From: Terriglobia bacterium
Lineage (GTDB): Bacteria; Acidobacteriota; UBA6911
Direction of reading: 5' to 3'
NCBI GenBank assembly: GCA_020072565.1
Contig: JAIQGI010000001.1
Span: 62,001 to 126,000, forward strand
Length of the DNA stretch: 64,000 bases
Shown here: positions 1 through 11,516 of the stretch, one piece after another
Layout: each line of letters starts with the position of its first letter
How positions within the stretch are numbered: the stretch's first letter is position 1
Notes under the pieces: model-generated
The model's input: only the letters and a program-made list of their open reading frames with translations
What the model was told of the DNA's origin: nothing
The model's database searches: none
Translations under genes and position numbers: made by a program

Positions 1-1096
1 TGGCGCCCGTCAGAGGTTTGCAGCCCTTCACGAGAGCACGCCGCCCTTCGATCGTTATGTCTGCGCCCATGCGGACCAGTTCCTGCGCGTGCATGAAGCG
101 GTTTTCGAAAATCGTCTCGGTTATGACAGCGGCGCCGTTCCCTTGCGTCATCAGGGCCATATACTGGGCCTGCATGTCGGTGGCGAAACCCGGATACGGA
201 AGCGTGGTCACGTCCTGAGACTGAATAGGATCCCGGCCGCGCACGCGGACGGTGCCCGGGCCTGGGACCTCAATCTCGGCGCCGGTGCGTTCGAGCTGGG
301 AAAGCAGTGCACCCATGTGATCCGGCCGGCATCCGGAGATCTCGACGTCGCCGCGTGTGATGGCAGCCGCGGCAGCGAATGTGCCCGCCTCAATGCGGTC
401 GGGTATGATGCGGTGGCGGCAGCCGCGCAGCCCGTCGACGCCCTGGATCCGGATGGTACGCGTGCCGTCCCCATCGATGCGCGCCCCCATCTTCCGGAGC
501 AGATCGGCAAGGTCGACAACCTCAGGCTCACAGGCGGCATTGTCGAGTATGGTCTCGCCCCGCGCCAGGCAAGCGGCCATCATCAGGTTCTCGGTGCCTG
601 TGACCGTGACGGTGTCCATCATGATTTGGGCGCCCGTCAGGTGGCTGCAGCTGGCTTCCACATAGCCGTGGACGATGTCGCAGTGCGCCCCCATTTTCTC
701 CAAGCCCATAAGATGGAGATTCACCGGCCGCGCGCCGATGGCACAGCCTCCGGGGAGTGAGACGCGTGCGAACCCGAACCGCCCCACCAGTGGGCCAAGA
801 ACGAGGATGGAGGCACGCATGGTCTTCACCAGCTCATAGGGCGCGTCGCGGGAGGTGAGCTGGTGATCGGCCTTCAGCCTCGCCAGGCCGGACGGGGTGA
901 TTTCCGCCGCAACGCCCATCTCGGCCAGAAGCCGCCGCGCTGTGAAGATATCCTGCACGCGCGGTATATTCTCGAGTTCAATGGTTTCCGGCGTGAGCAG
1001 TGAAGCGGCCATGGCAGGCAGGGCTGCGTTCTTGGCACCGCTGATCTCCACACGGCCGGCCAGCCGCGTTCCTCCCGTGATGCGAATCTTGTCCAT
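1..1096 (-). CDS. murA: UDP-N-acetylglucosamine 1-carboxyvinyltransferase MurA (C-terminus cut by window edge)
   Basis: MurA transfers enolpyruvate from PEP to UDP-GlcNAc, the first committed cytoplasmic step of peptidoglycan synthesis and the target of fosfomycin. The frame starts [20 protein letters not shown] and contains the substrate-binding AKNA segment (Lys about 22) and the active-site loop [13 protein letters not shown] with the catalytic Cys at about residue 116, so a fosfomycin-sensitive Cys-type enzyme is expected. About 365 of the usual 420 residues are present; the C-terminus lies beyond position 1. The ATG at 1096 follows a purine-rich GGGGGTTAAG. It is the last gene of a minus-strand run with rpmE, the DUF1385 gene, prfA and prmC, with a 94-base gap after prmC. 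Confidence 0.96.
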   Translation of the reverse strand, partial: MDKIRITGGTRLAGRVEISGAKNAALPAMAASLLTPETIELENIPRVQDIFTARRLLAEMGVAAEITPSGLARLKADHQLTSRDAPYELVKTMRASILVLGPLVGRFGFARVSLPGGCAIGARPVNLHLMGLEKMGAHCDIVHGYVEASCSHLTGAQIMMDTVTVTGTENLMMAACLARGETILDNAACEPEVVDLADLLRKMGARIDGDGTRTIRIQGVDGLRGCRHRIIPDRIEAGTFAAAAAITRGDVEISGCRPDHMGALLSQLERTGAEIEVPGPGTVRVRGRDPIQSQDVTTLPYPGFATDMQAQYMALMTQGNGAAVITETIFENRFMHAQELVRMGADITIEGRRALVKGCKPLTGA

Positions 1097-1190
1097 CTTA
1101 ACCCCCGTCAGTCAAAGACGAAACATGCCACCGACTGCACGCACTGGGCGCATTCTAATCGGTCCGATCCGTGACGCCTTGTGGTGGCCG

Positions 1191-2078
1191 TCACTGGATC
1201 CTCCGCTGCGCGACGAGGCAACGGGGGATGCTCTGCAGATCCTTGATAGTCAAGGTCACGGTCAAATCCGCCCGCTTGATGAGTTCCGCAGCCTCGCTCG
1301 CCTGCCCGGCGCCGACTTCCAGCAACAGGCAGCCTCCCGCTGCGAGACGCGCAGCTGCCTGCGGTATCAGGCGGCGCGAAGCCTCGAGCCCCGATTCCCC
1401 CCCGAACAGAGCCTGGTGAGGTTCGTGCTCGCGGACCACGCGGGGCAGTTCGGGCACATCCGCCCCGGAAATGTAGGGCGGGTTGCTGAGAATAAGGTCG
1501 AACAACGGCCGCGCCGGAAAGCAATCCAGGAGATCGCAGCAGACAAACCCGATGCGCGCCGCGGCGCCGAGCCGGTCCGCATTTTCCCGCGCCAGCACCA
1601 GCGCTTCTCTCGAAATGTCGGTCGCCCAGCCGCGCGCGCCGGGAAGCTCGCGCGCCACGGAGATCGCGATGCATCCCGAGCCGGTCCCGACATCCACAAA
1701 CCGCACGCCTCCTCCGCGCCTGCGCACCCATTCCACCGCATGCTCCACCAGGATCTCAGTCTCCGGCCTGGGAATCAGCACCGCGGGCGTCACTCGAAAA
1801 GGAAGCCCATAGAATTCCCGTTCGCCTGTCAGATAGTGCAGGGGTTCCCCCGCCGCGCAATGCCTCGCCAGCGTCCGGAATTTCTCCCAGGCACCGGCAG
1901 CCAGCGGATCGTAGATGTGGCCGATAAGGCGTGCCCGTTCCCAACTCAGAATGTGCGCCAGAAGCACCTCAGCAGTCAGCCGGGGAGAGTCGACTTTCGC
2001 CCGCCGAAATTCCTCGGTCGCCCAACTGAGCGCGGCCCCGACGGTGGCGACCTCTTGCACCATGTGCTCCGAATTCAT
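1191..2078 (-). CDS. prmC: Peptide chain release factor N5-glutamine methyltransferase
   Basis: PrmC (HemK) methylates the glutamine of the GGQ motif in release factors, using S-adenosylmethionine, and so tunes translation termination. Visible features are an N-terminal helical substrate-binding part, the LIPRPETE element, the SAM-binding motif DVGTGSG near residue 129 and the catalytic SNPPYISG motif near 198-205. Its substrate prfA lies immediately upstream on the same strand, which fits co-expression. The start is uncertain: a GTG at 2111, ATG at 2078 and ATG at 2063 are all in frame; the family usually begins close to the latter two, and none has a strong ribosome-binding site at ideal spacing. 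Confidence 0.95.
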   Translation of the reverse strand: MNSEHMVQEVATVGAALSWATEEFRRAKVDSPRLTAEVLLAHILSWERARLIGHIYDPLAAGAWEKFRTLARHCAAGEPLHYLTGEREFYGLPFRVTPAVLIPRPETEILVEHAVEWVRRRGGGVRFVDVGTGSGCIAISVARELPGARGWATDISREALVLARENADRLGAAARIGFVCCDLLDCFPARPLFDLILSNPPYISGADVPELPRVVREHEPHQALFGGESGLEASRRLIPQAAARLAAGGCLLLEVGAGQASEAAELIKRADLTVTLTIKDLQSIPRCLVAQRRIQ

Positions 2079-2193
2079 ACTTCGACCCAAGTCCGGCGAG
2101 AGGATGCGCACTCCCCGATTCCGGCCTGAAATGCCCGGCCTGCGCTGTTTTGATGGAAATCAGGAAACGGGCATCCTGCCACCGCACTTCTCG

Positions 2194-3285
2194 TTAGTCT
2201 GCCTGGGATACGGGCATCACAACAGATTGCTTCAGTTTCTCAGCCTGGAAATGGGTGATCAGGGCTTCGATGACCGAACCTATGTTGCCGTCGAGGACAC
2301 CGGCAAGGTTATGCACCGTCAATCCGATCCGGTGATCGGTCACGCGGTTCTGAGGGAAGTTATAGGTCCGGATCTTCTCGCTACGATCGCCGCTGCCCAC
2401 CTGGCTGCGCCGGTTCTCGGCGATGGACTTCAGCTGCTCCTGCAGGGCGAGGTCGTACAACCGCGAGCGCAACACACGCAGCGCCTTGGCTCGGTTCTTG
2501 ATCTGGGACTTTTCGTCCTGGCACGAAACCACCAGCCCCGTCGGGAGGTGGGTGATGCGCACTGCAGAGTAGGTCGTGTTGACGGATTGGCCCCCCGGCC
2601 CGGAAGAGCAGAAGGTATCGGTGCGGATGTCCTTGGGATCGATCTTGATCTCGACGTCATCGGCCTCGGGCAGGACTGCAACCGTCACGGCGGAAGTGTG
2701 GATCCGGCCGCTGGCTTCGGTGGCCGGAACCCGCTGGACCCGATGCACGCCGCTCTCGTACTTGAGCTTGCTGTAGACGCGCTCCCCTTCCACGATCGCG
2801 ATGATCTCCTTGTACCCGCCCACCTCCGAAAGATGCTCCTCGGTAACCTCCACGCGCCATCCGCACTGCTCCGCGTAGCGTACGTACATGCGGAAGAGCT
2901 CGGCGGCAAACAACGTCGCTTCGTCGCCTCCGGTGCCGGCGCGGATCTCAAGCAGCACATTCTTTTCATCGTTGGGATCTTTGGGCATCAACAGCAGCTG
3001 AAGGTCCTTCTGGCAGGCGCCGGTCCGGGCTTCAAGCGCCGCCAGCTCCTCTTCCGCCAGCTTCCGCATTTCGGGGTCGGCTTCCGCTTCGAGCAGCATC
3101 TTGGTCTCTTCCATGCCGTGCAGAAGATCCTTATACTCCTTGAATTTTTCGACGATTCCGCTCAGGTCCCGGTGCGCCTTGGCATACTTCTGGTAGGCAG
3201 CCGGATTGGCATGAACCGCCGGGTCAGCCAACTGCCGGTTGAGCTCTTCGAATTTCTGCTCGAGTTCATTCAGCTTGTCGATCAT
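2194..3285 (-). CDS. prfA: Peptide chain release factor 1
   Basis: RF1 recognises UAA and UAG stop codons in the ribosomal A site and triggers peptide release. The 363-residue product has the expected length, the codon-recognition tripeptide PAT at about 187-189 (RF2 would have SPF) and the peptidyl-hydrolysis motif [10 protein letters not shown] with GGQ at about 231-233, the glutamine that PrmC methylates. I chose ATG 3285 ([10 protein letters not shown]), which matches the family N-terminus; the open frame continues 21 codons further upstream to 3348 without a family match. It sits between the DUF1385 gene (71-base gap) and prmC. Confidence 0.97.
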   Translation of the reverse strand: MIDKLNELEQKFEELNRQLADPAVHANPAAYQKYAKAHRDLSGIVEKFKEYKDLLHGMEETKMLLEAEADPEMRKLAEEELAALEARTGACQKDLQLLLMPKDPNDEKNVLLEIRAGTGGDEATLFAAELFRMYVRYAEQCGWRVEVTEEHLSEVGGYKEIIAIVEGERVYSKLKYESGVHRVQRVPATEASGRIHTSAVTVAVLPEADDVEIKIDPKDIRTDTFCSSGPGGQSVNTTYSAVRITHLPTGLVVSCQDEKSQIKNRAKALRVLRSRLYDLALQEQLKSIAENRRSQVGSGDRSEKIRTYNFPQNRVTDHRIGLTVHNLAGVLDGNIGSVIEALITHFQAEKLKQSVVMPVSQAD

Positions 3286-3356
3286 GGGATTGCCCGTCGA
3301 AATTATAGGATATTTCCCTGGGCGCGGCCAGGAATGAGGGAGGCACAAAAGGTCCG

Positions 3357-4334
3357 CTAAGCGGCAGCCTGAGCCTCGCGCGCTTTGATGCTGTCGAGTG
3401 CAAGCGCTTCCTGGAGCGCGCGGATCGCGACTTCCAGCTGCTCGTCGCCGGGCTCTTTGGTCGTAATGCGCTGGAGCGTCAGACCAGGAAGAACCACCAG
3501 CCGGAAGAAGCCCTGCCGGCTGCGGGGAGCCGAGAAACGGATCAGCTCGTAGGACAGGCCCGAGATAAGCGGGATCAGTACCACACGCGAAAGGAAAATG
3601 GCCCAGAAGGCCTGGAACTTAAAAATGGAGAAGACCACGATGCTGACCACCATCACGAACAGCAGGAAGCTGGTGCCGCAGCGGGGGTGCAACGTGGACT
3701 TCTTACGGGCGTTTTCGACCGTCAGTTCTTCACGGGCTTCCCAGGTATAGACCACCTTGTGCTCGGCGCCGTGATATTGAAAAACGCGCTTGATGTCTTT
3801 CATCCTGCTTATCAGCAGGATGTAGGAAAGAAAGAACACGACCCGGATCACGCCGTCGACGAGGTTGAAGACAACCCAGTTGTGAACGGCCGCAAAATAC
3901 CCCTTCAGCCACGTCGTGATGTAGAGCGGCACCAGGATGAAAATTCCGATAGCAACGATCGCGGCCGCACCCATTGACAACGCGATCGGCAGCCAGCTGC
4001 TGTCCCGGGATGTCTGGCCTGATGGGGTGGTCGCCGCAGCATCGGGTTTCGCTTCAGCATGCGCAACCGCCGCATTAAAGGAGAAGTTGAGCGTGCGGAT
4101 TCCCAGCACCAGGGATTGCAGCAGGACAGCGAAACCGCGGACGACAGGCCACGTGAGGGGCTTCCAGACGTCGGCCAGACGGCGCACGGGCTCCTTCTTG
4201 ACAGTCATCGAACCATCCGCGCGCCGGACCGCCACCGCATAGGCGTACGGCGTGCGCATCATGACGCCTTCGATCACTGCCTGCCCGCCGACAAGAATGT
4301 CTTCGGGTGACCCCTTTTTGTCGCTACCCGGCAT
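3357..4334 (-). CDS. DUF1385 (YqhQ-like) membrane protein
   Basis: A 325-residue DUF1385 protein. The N-terminus carries the family signature [14 protein letters not shown] (about residues 17-30), followed by several hydrophobic stretches likely to span the membrane (about 130-155, 170-190 and 230-260) and a conserved segment [13 protein letters not shown] with HGAEHK, often interpreted as metal-binding. The biochemical role is not established; Bacillus YqhQ is the usual reference. Placement between rpmE and prfA is a recurrent arrangement in several phyla, so it is probably co-transcribed. The ATG at 4334 is preceded by GAGGA at suitable spacing. Confidence 0.9.
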   Translation of the reverse strand: MPGSDKKGSPEDILVGGQAVIEGVMMRTPYAYAVAVRRADGSMTVKKEPVRRLADVWKPLTWPVVRGFAVLLQSLVLGIRTLNFSFNAAVAHAEAKPDAAATTPSGQTSRDSSWLPIALSMGAAAIVAIGIFILVPLYITTWLKGYFAAVHNWVVFNLVDGVIRVVFFLSYILLISRMKDIKRVFQYHGAEHKVVYTWEAREELTVENARKKSTLHPRCGTSFLLFVMVVSIVVFSIFKFQAFWAIFLSRVVLIPLISGLSYELIRFSAPRSRQGFFRLVVLPGLTLQRITTKEPGDEQLEVAIRALQEALALDSIKAREAQAAA

Positions 4335-4362
4335 GGATATATCCTCTATCCGTGGGCAGCCG

Positions 4363-4563
4363 CTATTTCAGACTGTACTTTTTCTGGAAACGTTCGATGC
4401 GGCCGGCAGTATCGATCAGCTTCTGCTTCCCGGTGAAGAAAGGATGGCAGGCCGAGCAGATCTCCAGGCGGATCTCCTTCTTCGTGGATCGAGTCTCAAA
4501 CTGGTTCCCGCAGGCGCAACTTACCTGCACCTTATGGTATTGGGGATGTATATCCTTTTTCAT
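4363..4563 (-). CDS. rpmE: 50S ribosomal protein L31
   Basis: L31 binds the large ribosomal subunit near the central protuberance and helps bridge the subunits. The 66-residue protein starts [10 protein letters not shown] and keeps four cysteines (about 16, 18, 36, 39; CxC then CxxC), so it is the zinc-containing (C+) form, which can also act as a zinc reserve. The ATG has GAGG seven bases upstream, and an extended -10 promoter lies about 22 bases before it. It is the first gene of the minus-strand housekeeping run towards murA. Confidence 0.97.
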   Translation of the reverse strand: MKKDIHPQYHKVQVSCACGNQFETRSTKKEIRLEICSACHPFFTGKQKLIDTAGRIERFQKKYSLK

Positions 4564-4581
4564 GTACGCCTCACAAAAACC

Positions 4582-4593
4582 TTTATTATACCA
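4582..4593 (-). promoter_or_regulatory. Extended -10 promoter for rpmE
   Basis: On the minus strand the sequence reads TGGTATAAT (TATAAT at 4590-4585 with the TGn extension at 4593-4591). No convincing -35 hexamer lies 16-18 bases upstream, as is common for extended -10 promoters. The predicted start would leave an rpmE leader of only about 15 bases. Confidence 0.55.
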
Positions 4594-4668
4594 GATGCTG
4601 CAAGAAACCGGCCACGGATTCCAGGAAACGCCTGGTTCGTGGAATCCACAGCTGAGGTTTCTTTCCGA

Positions 4669-7521
4669 CTATCTAAATGTCACCGGCTCAGCCGGGCCAT
4701 AGTAGATCCCGTTGAACAGGAACTTGAACGTGCCGTGCGGCTGGCCGCGGAAGAGAATCTCGGGCCCAAACAGAAACAGCTTGCCTTTCCCGACCGGCAC
4801 CGCCACAACCGCTACTGTTTGTTCCAGATATCCCTGGCCCAGGGCCCAGCCGCTGCGCAGTGGCGTCTTGCTGTCAAACCAGGCCACCGGCCGCAGGTCC
4901 GCAAGAGAAGCAGCGGGTTCGAGGTGGAACACGGGGCTGTTGTCGAAGAAGAAGTCCACCAATTCCTCCATGCCGTAGGCCAGTGGATCGCTTGAATTCA
5001 CGCGGCCCTGGAGCACGGAGCCGGGGACATAAAACTTGTCGCGCGCCAGATGCCTTTCTGTGCCGTCGGCCTGCTTCTCGGCCAGCCCGTCCGCGATCGG
5101 GAGGCCAAGGTGGTAGGCGAGGTTCGTCGAACTGCCGATCGTGAGAATGGTGCCGCCCTCTTCCAGGAACCTGCGCAGCTGCGGAACGGTCGTCGCCACG
5201 CTTATTGTGCCTACCCGATCCTTATATTCAGGGGGGATGGTCGCCTGGGCCCCCCCGCCAAAACCGCCACCACCACGGCCGCCGCGACCGCCGCCTTCCG
5301 CAGGGAGCGCCGGCATGGCGCCGCTGACAAAGATCAGCACGTCAAAATTAGAAGCGAGGTTGCCCGCGTCCAGCCTGGGTGGAAAAACCAGCTCGAACGG
5401 AGCCTCGAATTGCTCGAGCAACCATCGGGTCCAACCCGAATTCATATTGCCGCCATACTGGTCCCAGAGGCCGATGCGCACCGGCCGGAGCTTCAGAGCG
5501 TCGCCGGTCGGTCTCGTGGTGACCGCATCGAAGTTCAGGCCGAAGTCCCTGGCCAGCGTCCCCAAGACCGCTGCAGTGGTCGGCTTGGCGGGAATAAACA
5601 GCGTACCCGCCGGATAGTTCTTTCCATTGGCGCTGATCGGCTTTTTGAGCCAATACACTTCTTCATTGGCCTTCAACAACCGGTTGGTCGCGATAAATGC
5701 GTCGTTGATCTGATGGCTCAACAGGAAGCCAGCCGTCCCCTGGACAGACAAGACCTTGCCGGCAGGCGGCTTCGCAAAGCCGGTGATTTTTTCGAATGGT
5801 CCGTCAAAGCCATCGAGGATGCGGTCGAATTTGACGCCCATCTGGTAGGCCAGGGTCCAACCGGCGATGTCGTACGGAGGCCGCGGAGGACCACCCGGAT
5901 ACTGGAGGTCGTTCGGGTGATCCTGGGGTTCGAACATGTCCATGATGTGCGGCCGGAATGCCTGGGCGGCTTTGACGACGTAGGAACCGGCGGGATAGCT
6001 CTTGCCGCCGACCTGGAACGGAGCGGTAGCTCGATGAATGGTGATTCCGTTCTTGATCAGAGCGTTGACGAACTTGGTTGCGGTGAGAAAGTCGGGCTGG
6101 TCCGAGGGGATGATAAAGCCGCGAGGATCACGCCGCGAGGGATCCCGCATCATATCGTAATACTTCAACGCGACGCCGCCACCCCTGCCGCCGCTCCCAC
6201 CCGGAGCCCCGCCGCGCCCGCCGGCCTGACCCGGGGCTCCGGCGCCAGCTGCTGTACTTGCAGCCGCACGGTCTCTCGCCTGAGCCTCTTCAATTGCCGT
6301 GATTTCTTTCGGATGCACGGTCCAGTTGTCACGGTTTCCTTTGTCGATGGAGTTTTTCCCCATGCGGTAAATGTTCATGAGGAACTCCTCCCGATACTTG
6401 GATGCCACGTCCAGAACCGCGCGGTCAGCCGTGATCGAATAGTCGATGGACTGCCGGAAATGCCACTCCTGCTGGGGCTGGATCGGGTAGGGAAGGTCCG
6501 CCCTCGGGAGCTGCTGCTGAGGGACAAACGAGATGCTCTGGGGAGTCGGATTGCCGATCGCTTCGGTCAGGAGTCCGATCATGTTGTGAAAGTAGACATC
6601 CGTCCGCAATCCTCCGTTCCACCAGGTAGAATAGCTCGAGCCGGTGCGCATCGTGGCCCCCGGTTTACCCTCGGCGATAAAACGGTCGTGCATGGCCGCC
6701 GCGACCAGGTCGATGCCGATGGGCACGAGCGGATCGAAATTATAATTGAACGGATCGCGGAAAGGCGGCGCAAACAGCACGGTCCCGGCTGGTCCGGTCT
6801 GGTGGTGGTTATAGACGATCAGGGGGAACCACTCGTGATAGAAAACGTTGTTGATGGCCGTGGTTTCCGGCATGTTCGACATGTAGAAGTCCCGATTGTC
6901 GTCATGGCCGACGTACTTGTGATATAGGACCGGCAGCCCGCTCATCGTGCGCTTGGCCGGATCCGGAGTCTGCATGTACCAGTTGGATACCAGATCCATC
7001 CCGTCGGGATTGACGATCGCGGCCAGGAGAATATCGTCGTTGAGCAGCCTAAGCGTCTCGGCATCATTCATGCTCACCATCTGCCAGACCAGTTCGATGA
7101 GCTGCTGCGCGCCCAGGCATTCGGTGGCGTGCAGACCTCCGTCGATCCATACGACGGCCTTGCCTTCACGCGCCAGGGCTCTAGCCTGCTCGTCGGTCAA
7201 TCCTTCCGCCAGCGCCAGGCGGCCTGCGATCTCCTTCAGGTGCGGGAGTTTCTTCTGATTCTCAGGCGAAGTGATGACGGCCATAAACATCGTGCGATTG
7301 TCGGCAGTCTTGCCGATCTCGACGAGCTTGATGCGATCCGACTGCTGGGCCAGCTTTTTCCAGTAGTCGACCATTTGCGCGTAGTTCGCAAGCTGGTAGT
7401 CGTCACCGATGTTGAACCCGAAGTGCTCTTTGGGAGTCGTGATCTTGCTCTGGGCTGCGGCCGACAGCACGGTCAGCGTCACGGCCAGCAGACATACGAG
7501 GAAATGAGTTTTGAGCTTCAC
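4669..7521 (-). CDS. Secreted M14-family zinc carboxypeptidase-like protein
   Basis: A large (950-residue) exported protein. The first 23 residues form a signal peptide ending LSAAAQS. An M14 metallopeptidase domain follows: zinc ligands are seen in GGLHATE (HxxE, about residues 131-134), with a further histidine in VYNHHQTG (about 240) and the catalytic-glutamate region LTEAIG near 325. Two glycine/arginine-rich low-complexity stretches (near residues 425-450 and 770-790) separate the peptidase from C-terminal parts that may form a glutamine-amidotransferase-like fold, as in related acidobacterial proteins (inference). The GTG at 7521 has GAGGA about nine bases upstream; an in-frame GTG at 7536 is less well placed. 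Probably periplasmic peptide degradation; single-gene unit. Confidence 0.9.
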   Translation of the reverse strand: MKLKTHFLVCLLAVTLTVLSAAAQSKITTPKEHFGFNIGDDYQLANYAQMVDYWKKLAQQSDRIKLVEIGKTADNRTMFMAVITSPENQKKLPHLKEIAGRLALAEGLTDEQARALAREGKAVVWIDGGLHATECLGAQQLIELVWQMVSMNDAETLRLLNDDILLAAIVNPDGMDLVSNWYMQTPDPAKRTMSGLPVLYHKYVGHDDNRDFYMSNMPETTAINNVFYHEWFPLIVYNHHQTGPAGTVLFAPPFRDPFNYNFDPLVPIGIDLVAAAMHDRFIAEGKPGATMRTGSSYSTWWNGGLRTDVYFHNMIGLLTEAIGNPTPQSISFVPQQQLPRADLPYPIQPQQEWHFRQSIDYSITADRAVLDVASKYREEFLMNIYRMGKNSIDKGNRDNWTVHPKEITAIEEAQARDRAAASTAAGAGAPGQAGGRGGAPGGSGGRGGGVALKYYDMMRDPSRRDPRGFIIPSDQPDFLTATKFVNALIKNGITIHRATAPFQVGGKSYPAGSYVVKAAQAFRPHIMDMFEPQDHPNDLQYPGGPPRPPYDIAGWTLAYQMGVKFDRILDGFDGPFEKITGFAKPPAGKVLSVQGTAGFLLSHQINDAFIATNRLLKANEEVYWLKKPISANGKNYPAGTLFIPAKPTTAAVLGTLARDFGLNFDAVTTRPTGDALKLRPVRIGLWDQYGGNMNSGWTRWLLEQFEAPFELVFPPRLDAGNLASNFDVLIFVSGAMPALPAEGGGRGGRGGGGFGGGAQATIPPEYKDRVGTISVATTVPQLRRFLEEGGTILTIGSSTNLAYHLGLPIADGLAEKQADGTERHLARDKFYVPGSVLQGRVNSSDPLAYGMEELVDFFFDNSPVFHLEPAASLADLRPVAWFDSKTPLRSGWALGQGYLEQTVAVVAVPVGKGKLFLFGPEILFRGQPHGTFKFLFNGIYYGPAEPVTFR

Positions 7522-7744
7522 GGTGATTATCCTCACTGTTTACAGTTCGGTGGTTGATACGGGCCCACAGGTGCGCCTATTCTTTCATTACCGTCGATTC
7601 CGGGGCAAGCTCAAAAACTGCGGGGCGTCCGCGCGTATGGCGACTCGCCGCCGCCGTGGAGCGGAGCGACCCGCAGCGGGGAAAAATCAGGTGCGGGCAG
7701 ACCTGCGCACCCCAGGGAGCCGTAACTTACATAAAAGCTTGTAC
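7522..7744. other. Divergent intergenic region, M14 peptidase side
   Basis: No gene is seen. On the minus strand TTGAGC (7614-7609) and TAATGA (7590-7585), 18 bases apart, could form a weak promoter for the M14 gene. The rest is GC-rich with no clear motif until the rpsA promoter at 7745. Confidence 0.4.
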
Positions 7745-7773
7745 TTGACAATACCGGGGGGCTGGGGTATAAA
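7745..7773 (+). promoter_or_regulatory. Near-consensus sigma-70 promoter for rpsA
   Basis: TTGACA at 7745-7750 and TATAAA at 7768-7773 are separated by exactly 17 bases. This is the best housekeeping promoter in the window and fits the high expression expected of rpsA. The spacer is unusually G-rich. Transcription would begin about 7780, leaving a leader of roughly 175 bases. Confidence 0.8.
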
Positions 7774-7779
7774 AGCGTT

Positions 7780-7955
7780 TTTATACTTCTTGTGATCGAA
7801 GGAATGATGACCCTTGGATTTGCTGCAGGCTTGGAACTTAAACCTTTCGGGTAATCCTCTTTTATTCCCGCCAGATCACAAAGCCATTATAGTATTTGCA
7901 AAGATCCTGAGCCGGTGCGATCCAAGCCGGTTTGGGTCAAATTCAGGAGGAGAGA
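7780..7955 (+). promoter_or_regulatory. Long structured 5' leader of rpsA
   Basis: The leader contains a perfect 8-base inverted repeat TTGTGATC (7790-7797) and GATCACAA (7874-7881) that could close an approximately 90-base domain, then an open region ending with the strong ribosome-binding site AGGAGGAGAG just before the ATG. In enterobacteria the rpsA leader is structured and mediates autogenous repression by S1; a comparable role here is inference. Confidence 0.45.
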
Positions 7956-9743
<1,788 letters not shown>

Positions 9744-9768
9744 TCTGCAGTCGGCAGGATCTGAATCC

Positions 9769-10674
9769 ATGCCTGAACGGCGATCCAATCTCTTGCTGTG
9801 GCTGGTAGTGGGGGGTGGGGCTGTGCTCTTTTTTGCCATCTCCCTCCTGGCGCTGGCTCTGTATTTTTCCGGCGGCGCGGGCTCTTCCTTTTCCTTTTCG
9901 AGCAACGCGGTTGCGGTGCTCGACCTGGAAGGAATCATCTTCGATTCCAAGGAATTCACAGATCAACTCAAAGACATCGGCAGCTCGCCGGGAGTACGGG
10001 CTGTGGTGCTGCGAGTCAACAGCCCCGGCGGCGGCGTTGCGGCCTCCCAGGAAATGTTCGAGGCGGTGCGGAAGTTTCGCGCCGAAACTCGCAAGAAGGT
10101 GGTCGTCAGCATGGCGTCTGTGGCCGCTTCCGGCGGCTATTACGTCGCCTGCGCAGCCGACAGGATTTACGCCAATCCCGGCAGCATCACCGGCAGCATC
10201 GGCGTTATTGTCGAGTGGTATAACTACTCGGAGTTGCTGAAGTGGGCGAAGCTGCAGGACATCGTTTTCAAGAGCGGCGAGTTCAAGGATACCGGATCTC
10301 CCTCCCGCCCGCTCACGGATGCCGAGAAGGCCTATTTCCAAAGCCTCATTCAAAACATGTACGGCCAGTTCATCAAGGATGTGGCCGCCAGCCGCAGGAT
10401 GAACCAGGCCGACGTGGAAAAGCTGGCCGATGGTCGCGTCTATACCGGCCTGGAGGCCAAGAACAATGGCTTGGTGGATGAGCTGGGCGCGCTGCAGGAC
10501 GCCGTCGCTGCAGCCGCCAAGATGGCCGGCATCGTCGGCGAACCGAGAATTGTCACTCCACCGAAGAAGAAGATTTCAATCTTGGATATACTGCTGGGAG
10601 ACGCCCGATCTGTCCTCACCTTGAATCCGGATCGTTCGGAGTCTCACATACGATTTCAATACCTTTGGAAATAA
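9769..10674 (+). CDS. sppA: Signal peptide peptidase SppA, short form
   Basis: A membrane-anchored serine protease that digests cleaved signal peptides. The 301-residue protein starts with a single membrane anchor (about residues 9-31) and a glycine/serine/phenylalanine-rich linker, followed by one ClpP-like S49 domain. The nucleophile is the serine of VAASGGYYVACAAD, and the general-base lysine is expected in EFKDTGSPSRPLT, giving the Ser-Lys dyad of the Bacillus-type enzyme rather than the double-length E. coli form. It lies 25 bases after rpsA and 18 before the HU/IHF gene, consistent with one transcript. Confidence 0.93.
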   Translation: MPERRSNLLLWLVVGGGAVLFFAISLLALALYFSGGAGSSFSFSSNAVAVLDLEGIIFDSKEFTDQLKDIGSSPGVRAVVLRVNSPGGGVAASQEMFEAVRKFRAETRKKVVVSMASVAASGGYYVACAADRIYANPGSITGSIGVIVEWYNYSELLKWAKLQDIVFKSGEFKDTGSPSRPLTDAEKAYFQSLIQNMYGQFIKDVAASRRMNQADVEKLADGRVYTGLEAKNNGLVDELGALQDAVAAAAKMAGIVGEPRIVTPPKKKISILDILLGDARSVLTLNPDRSESHIRFQYLWK

Positions 10675-10692
10675 TCTTGGAGACAAATCGTA

Positions 10693-10968
10693 ATGACTAA
10701 AGCAGAATTGGTTGAAGAAGTCGCCGGCCAGTCAGAACTGACCAAGAAGGATGCAGAAGTCATCGTCCAGACCGTCCTGGACAGCATCACCGATTCCCTG
10801 CAGCGGGGTGAGAAGATCGAACTCCGCGGCTTCGGTTCCTTCCGCATCCGCCACCGGGCTTCACGCCAGGGTCGAAATCCCAAAACGGGCAGCGGCGTGA
10901 CTGTCCCGGCCAAAAAGGTCCCATACTTCAAGCCCGGCAAGGAAATCAAGGATCTGATCAACGTCTAA
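10693..10968 (+). CDS. HU/IHF-family DNA-binding protein
   Basis: A 91-residue nucleoid protein of the HU/IHF family, acting as a dimer to bend DNA. The N-terminus MTKAELVEEVA, the GFGSFRIRHRASRQGRNPKTG core and the C-terminal KKVPYFKPGKEIKDLIN are all conserved. The RQGRNPKTG arm tip and the KVPYFKPGK segment resemble IHF beta slightly more than HU, but sequence inspection alone cannot settle which. TTGGAG lies upstream of the ATG. The stop codon overlaps the next start by one base (TAATG), indicating translational coupling to the HIT gene. Confidence 0.93.
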   Translation: MTKAELVEEVAGQSELTKKDAEVIVQTVLDSITDSLQRGEKIELRGFGSFRIRHRASRQGRNPKTGSGVTVPAKKVPYFKPGKEIKDLINV

Positions 10969-11462
10969 TGGACCGATTGTGGACGCCCTGGCGTTATGAC
11001 TATATAACCAGGATCGATCACACTGACGCCGGTTGCGTTTTCTGCCGCATAGTCGCCGCGCGCGAAAAGGACCGGGAGAACTTCCTCCTCTTCCGCGGCA
11101 GAACGCTGTTCGTCATCCTGAACCTCTTTCCCTACACGTCCGGGCACATGCTGATCGTCGCCAACCGGCACATCTCCCTCCTCGGCGATGCTGCCAAAGA
11201 GGAGCTTCACGATTTTCTCATCGTGGCCCAACGGTGTGAGGCTGCGTTGCAGAACGAATACCATCCTGATGGATTCAATCTCGGTTTCAACCTGGGCAGA
11301 ATGGCCGGCGCGGGGGTCGATCACCACCTGCACATGCATGTCCTGCCGCGTTGGACCGGCGACACCAGCTTTGTTTCGATCGTGTCGGAGACGCGAGTTT
11401 TGCCCGAGCAACTCCCCAAGACTTACCAGCGCCTGCTCCCCCATTTTCACGATCTCGAATAG
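10968..11462 (+). CDS. HIT-family nucleotide hydrolase or phosphorylase
   Basis: A 164-residue histidine-triad protein, probably acting on dinucleoside polyphosphates such as AP4A or on AMP conjugates. It begins MDRLWTPWRYDYI, typical of the AP4A phosphorylase-like branch, has a CVFCRI segment near residue 25 that could bind a metal, and ends with the triad HHLHMHVLPRW near residues 118-128 (HxHxH), which holds the nucleophilic histidine. It overlaps the HU/IHF stop by one base and is the last gene of the rpsA unit. Confidence 0.92.
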   Translation: MDRLWTPWRYDYITRIDHTDAGCVFCRIVAAREKDRENFLLFRGRTLFVILNLFPYTSGHMLIVANRHISLLGDAAKEELHDFLIVAQRCEAALQNEYHPDGFNLGFNLGRMAGAGVDHHLHMHVLPRWTGDTSFVSIVSETRVLPEQLPKTYQRLLPHFHDLE

Positions 11463-11516
11463 CGGGGAGCGGCGGAGCGGCGGCGGGCTCCAGCCTGGAA
11501 CGCCGAGGAATATGAC

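Noticed and set aside
1915-3360. A 481-codon plus-strand frame over prfA
   Set aside because: prfA with its PAT and GGQ motifs is certain on the other strand.
5050-6927. A 625-codon plus-strand frame across the M14 peptidase
   Set aside because: The minus-strand frame has a signal peptide and zinc motif; the plus-strand frame is a shadow.
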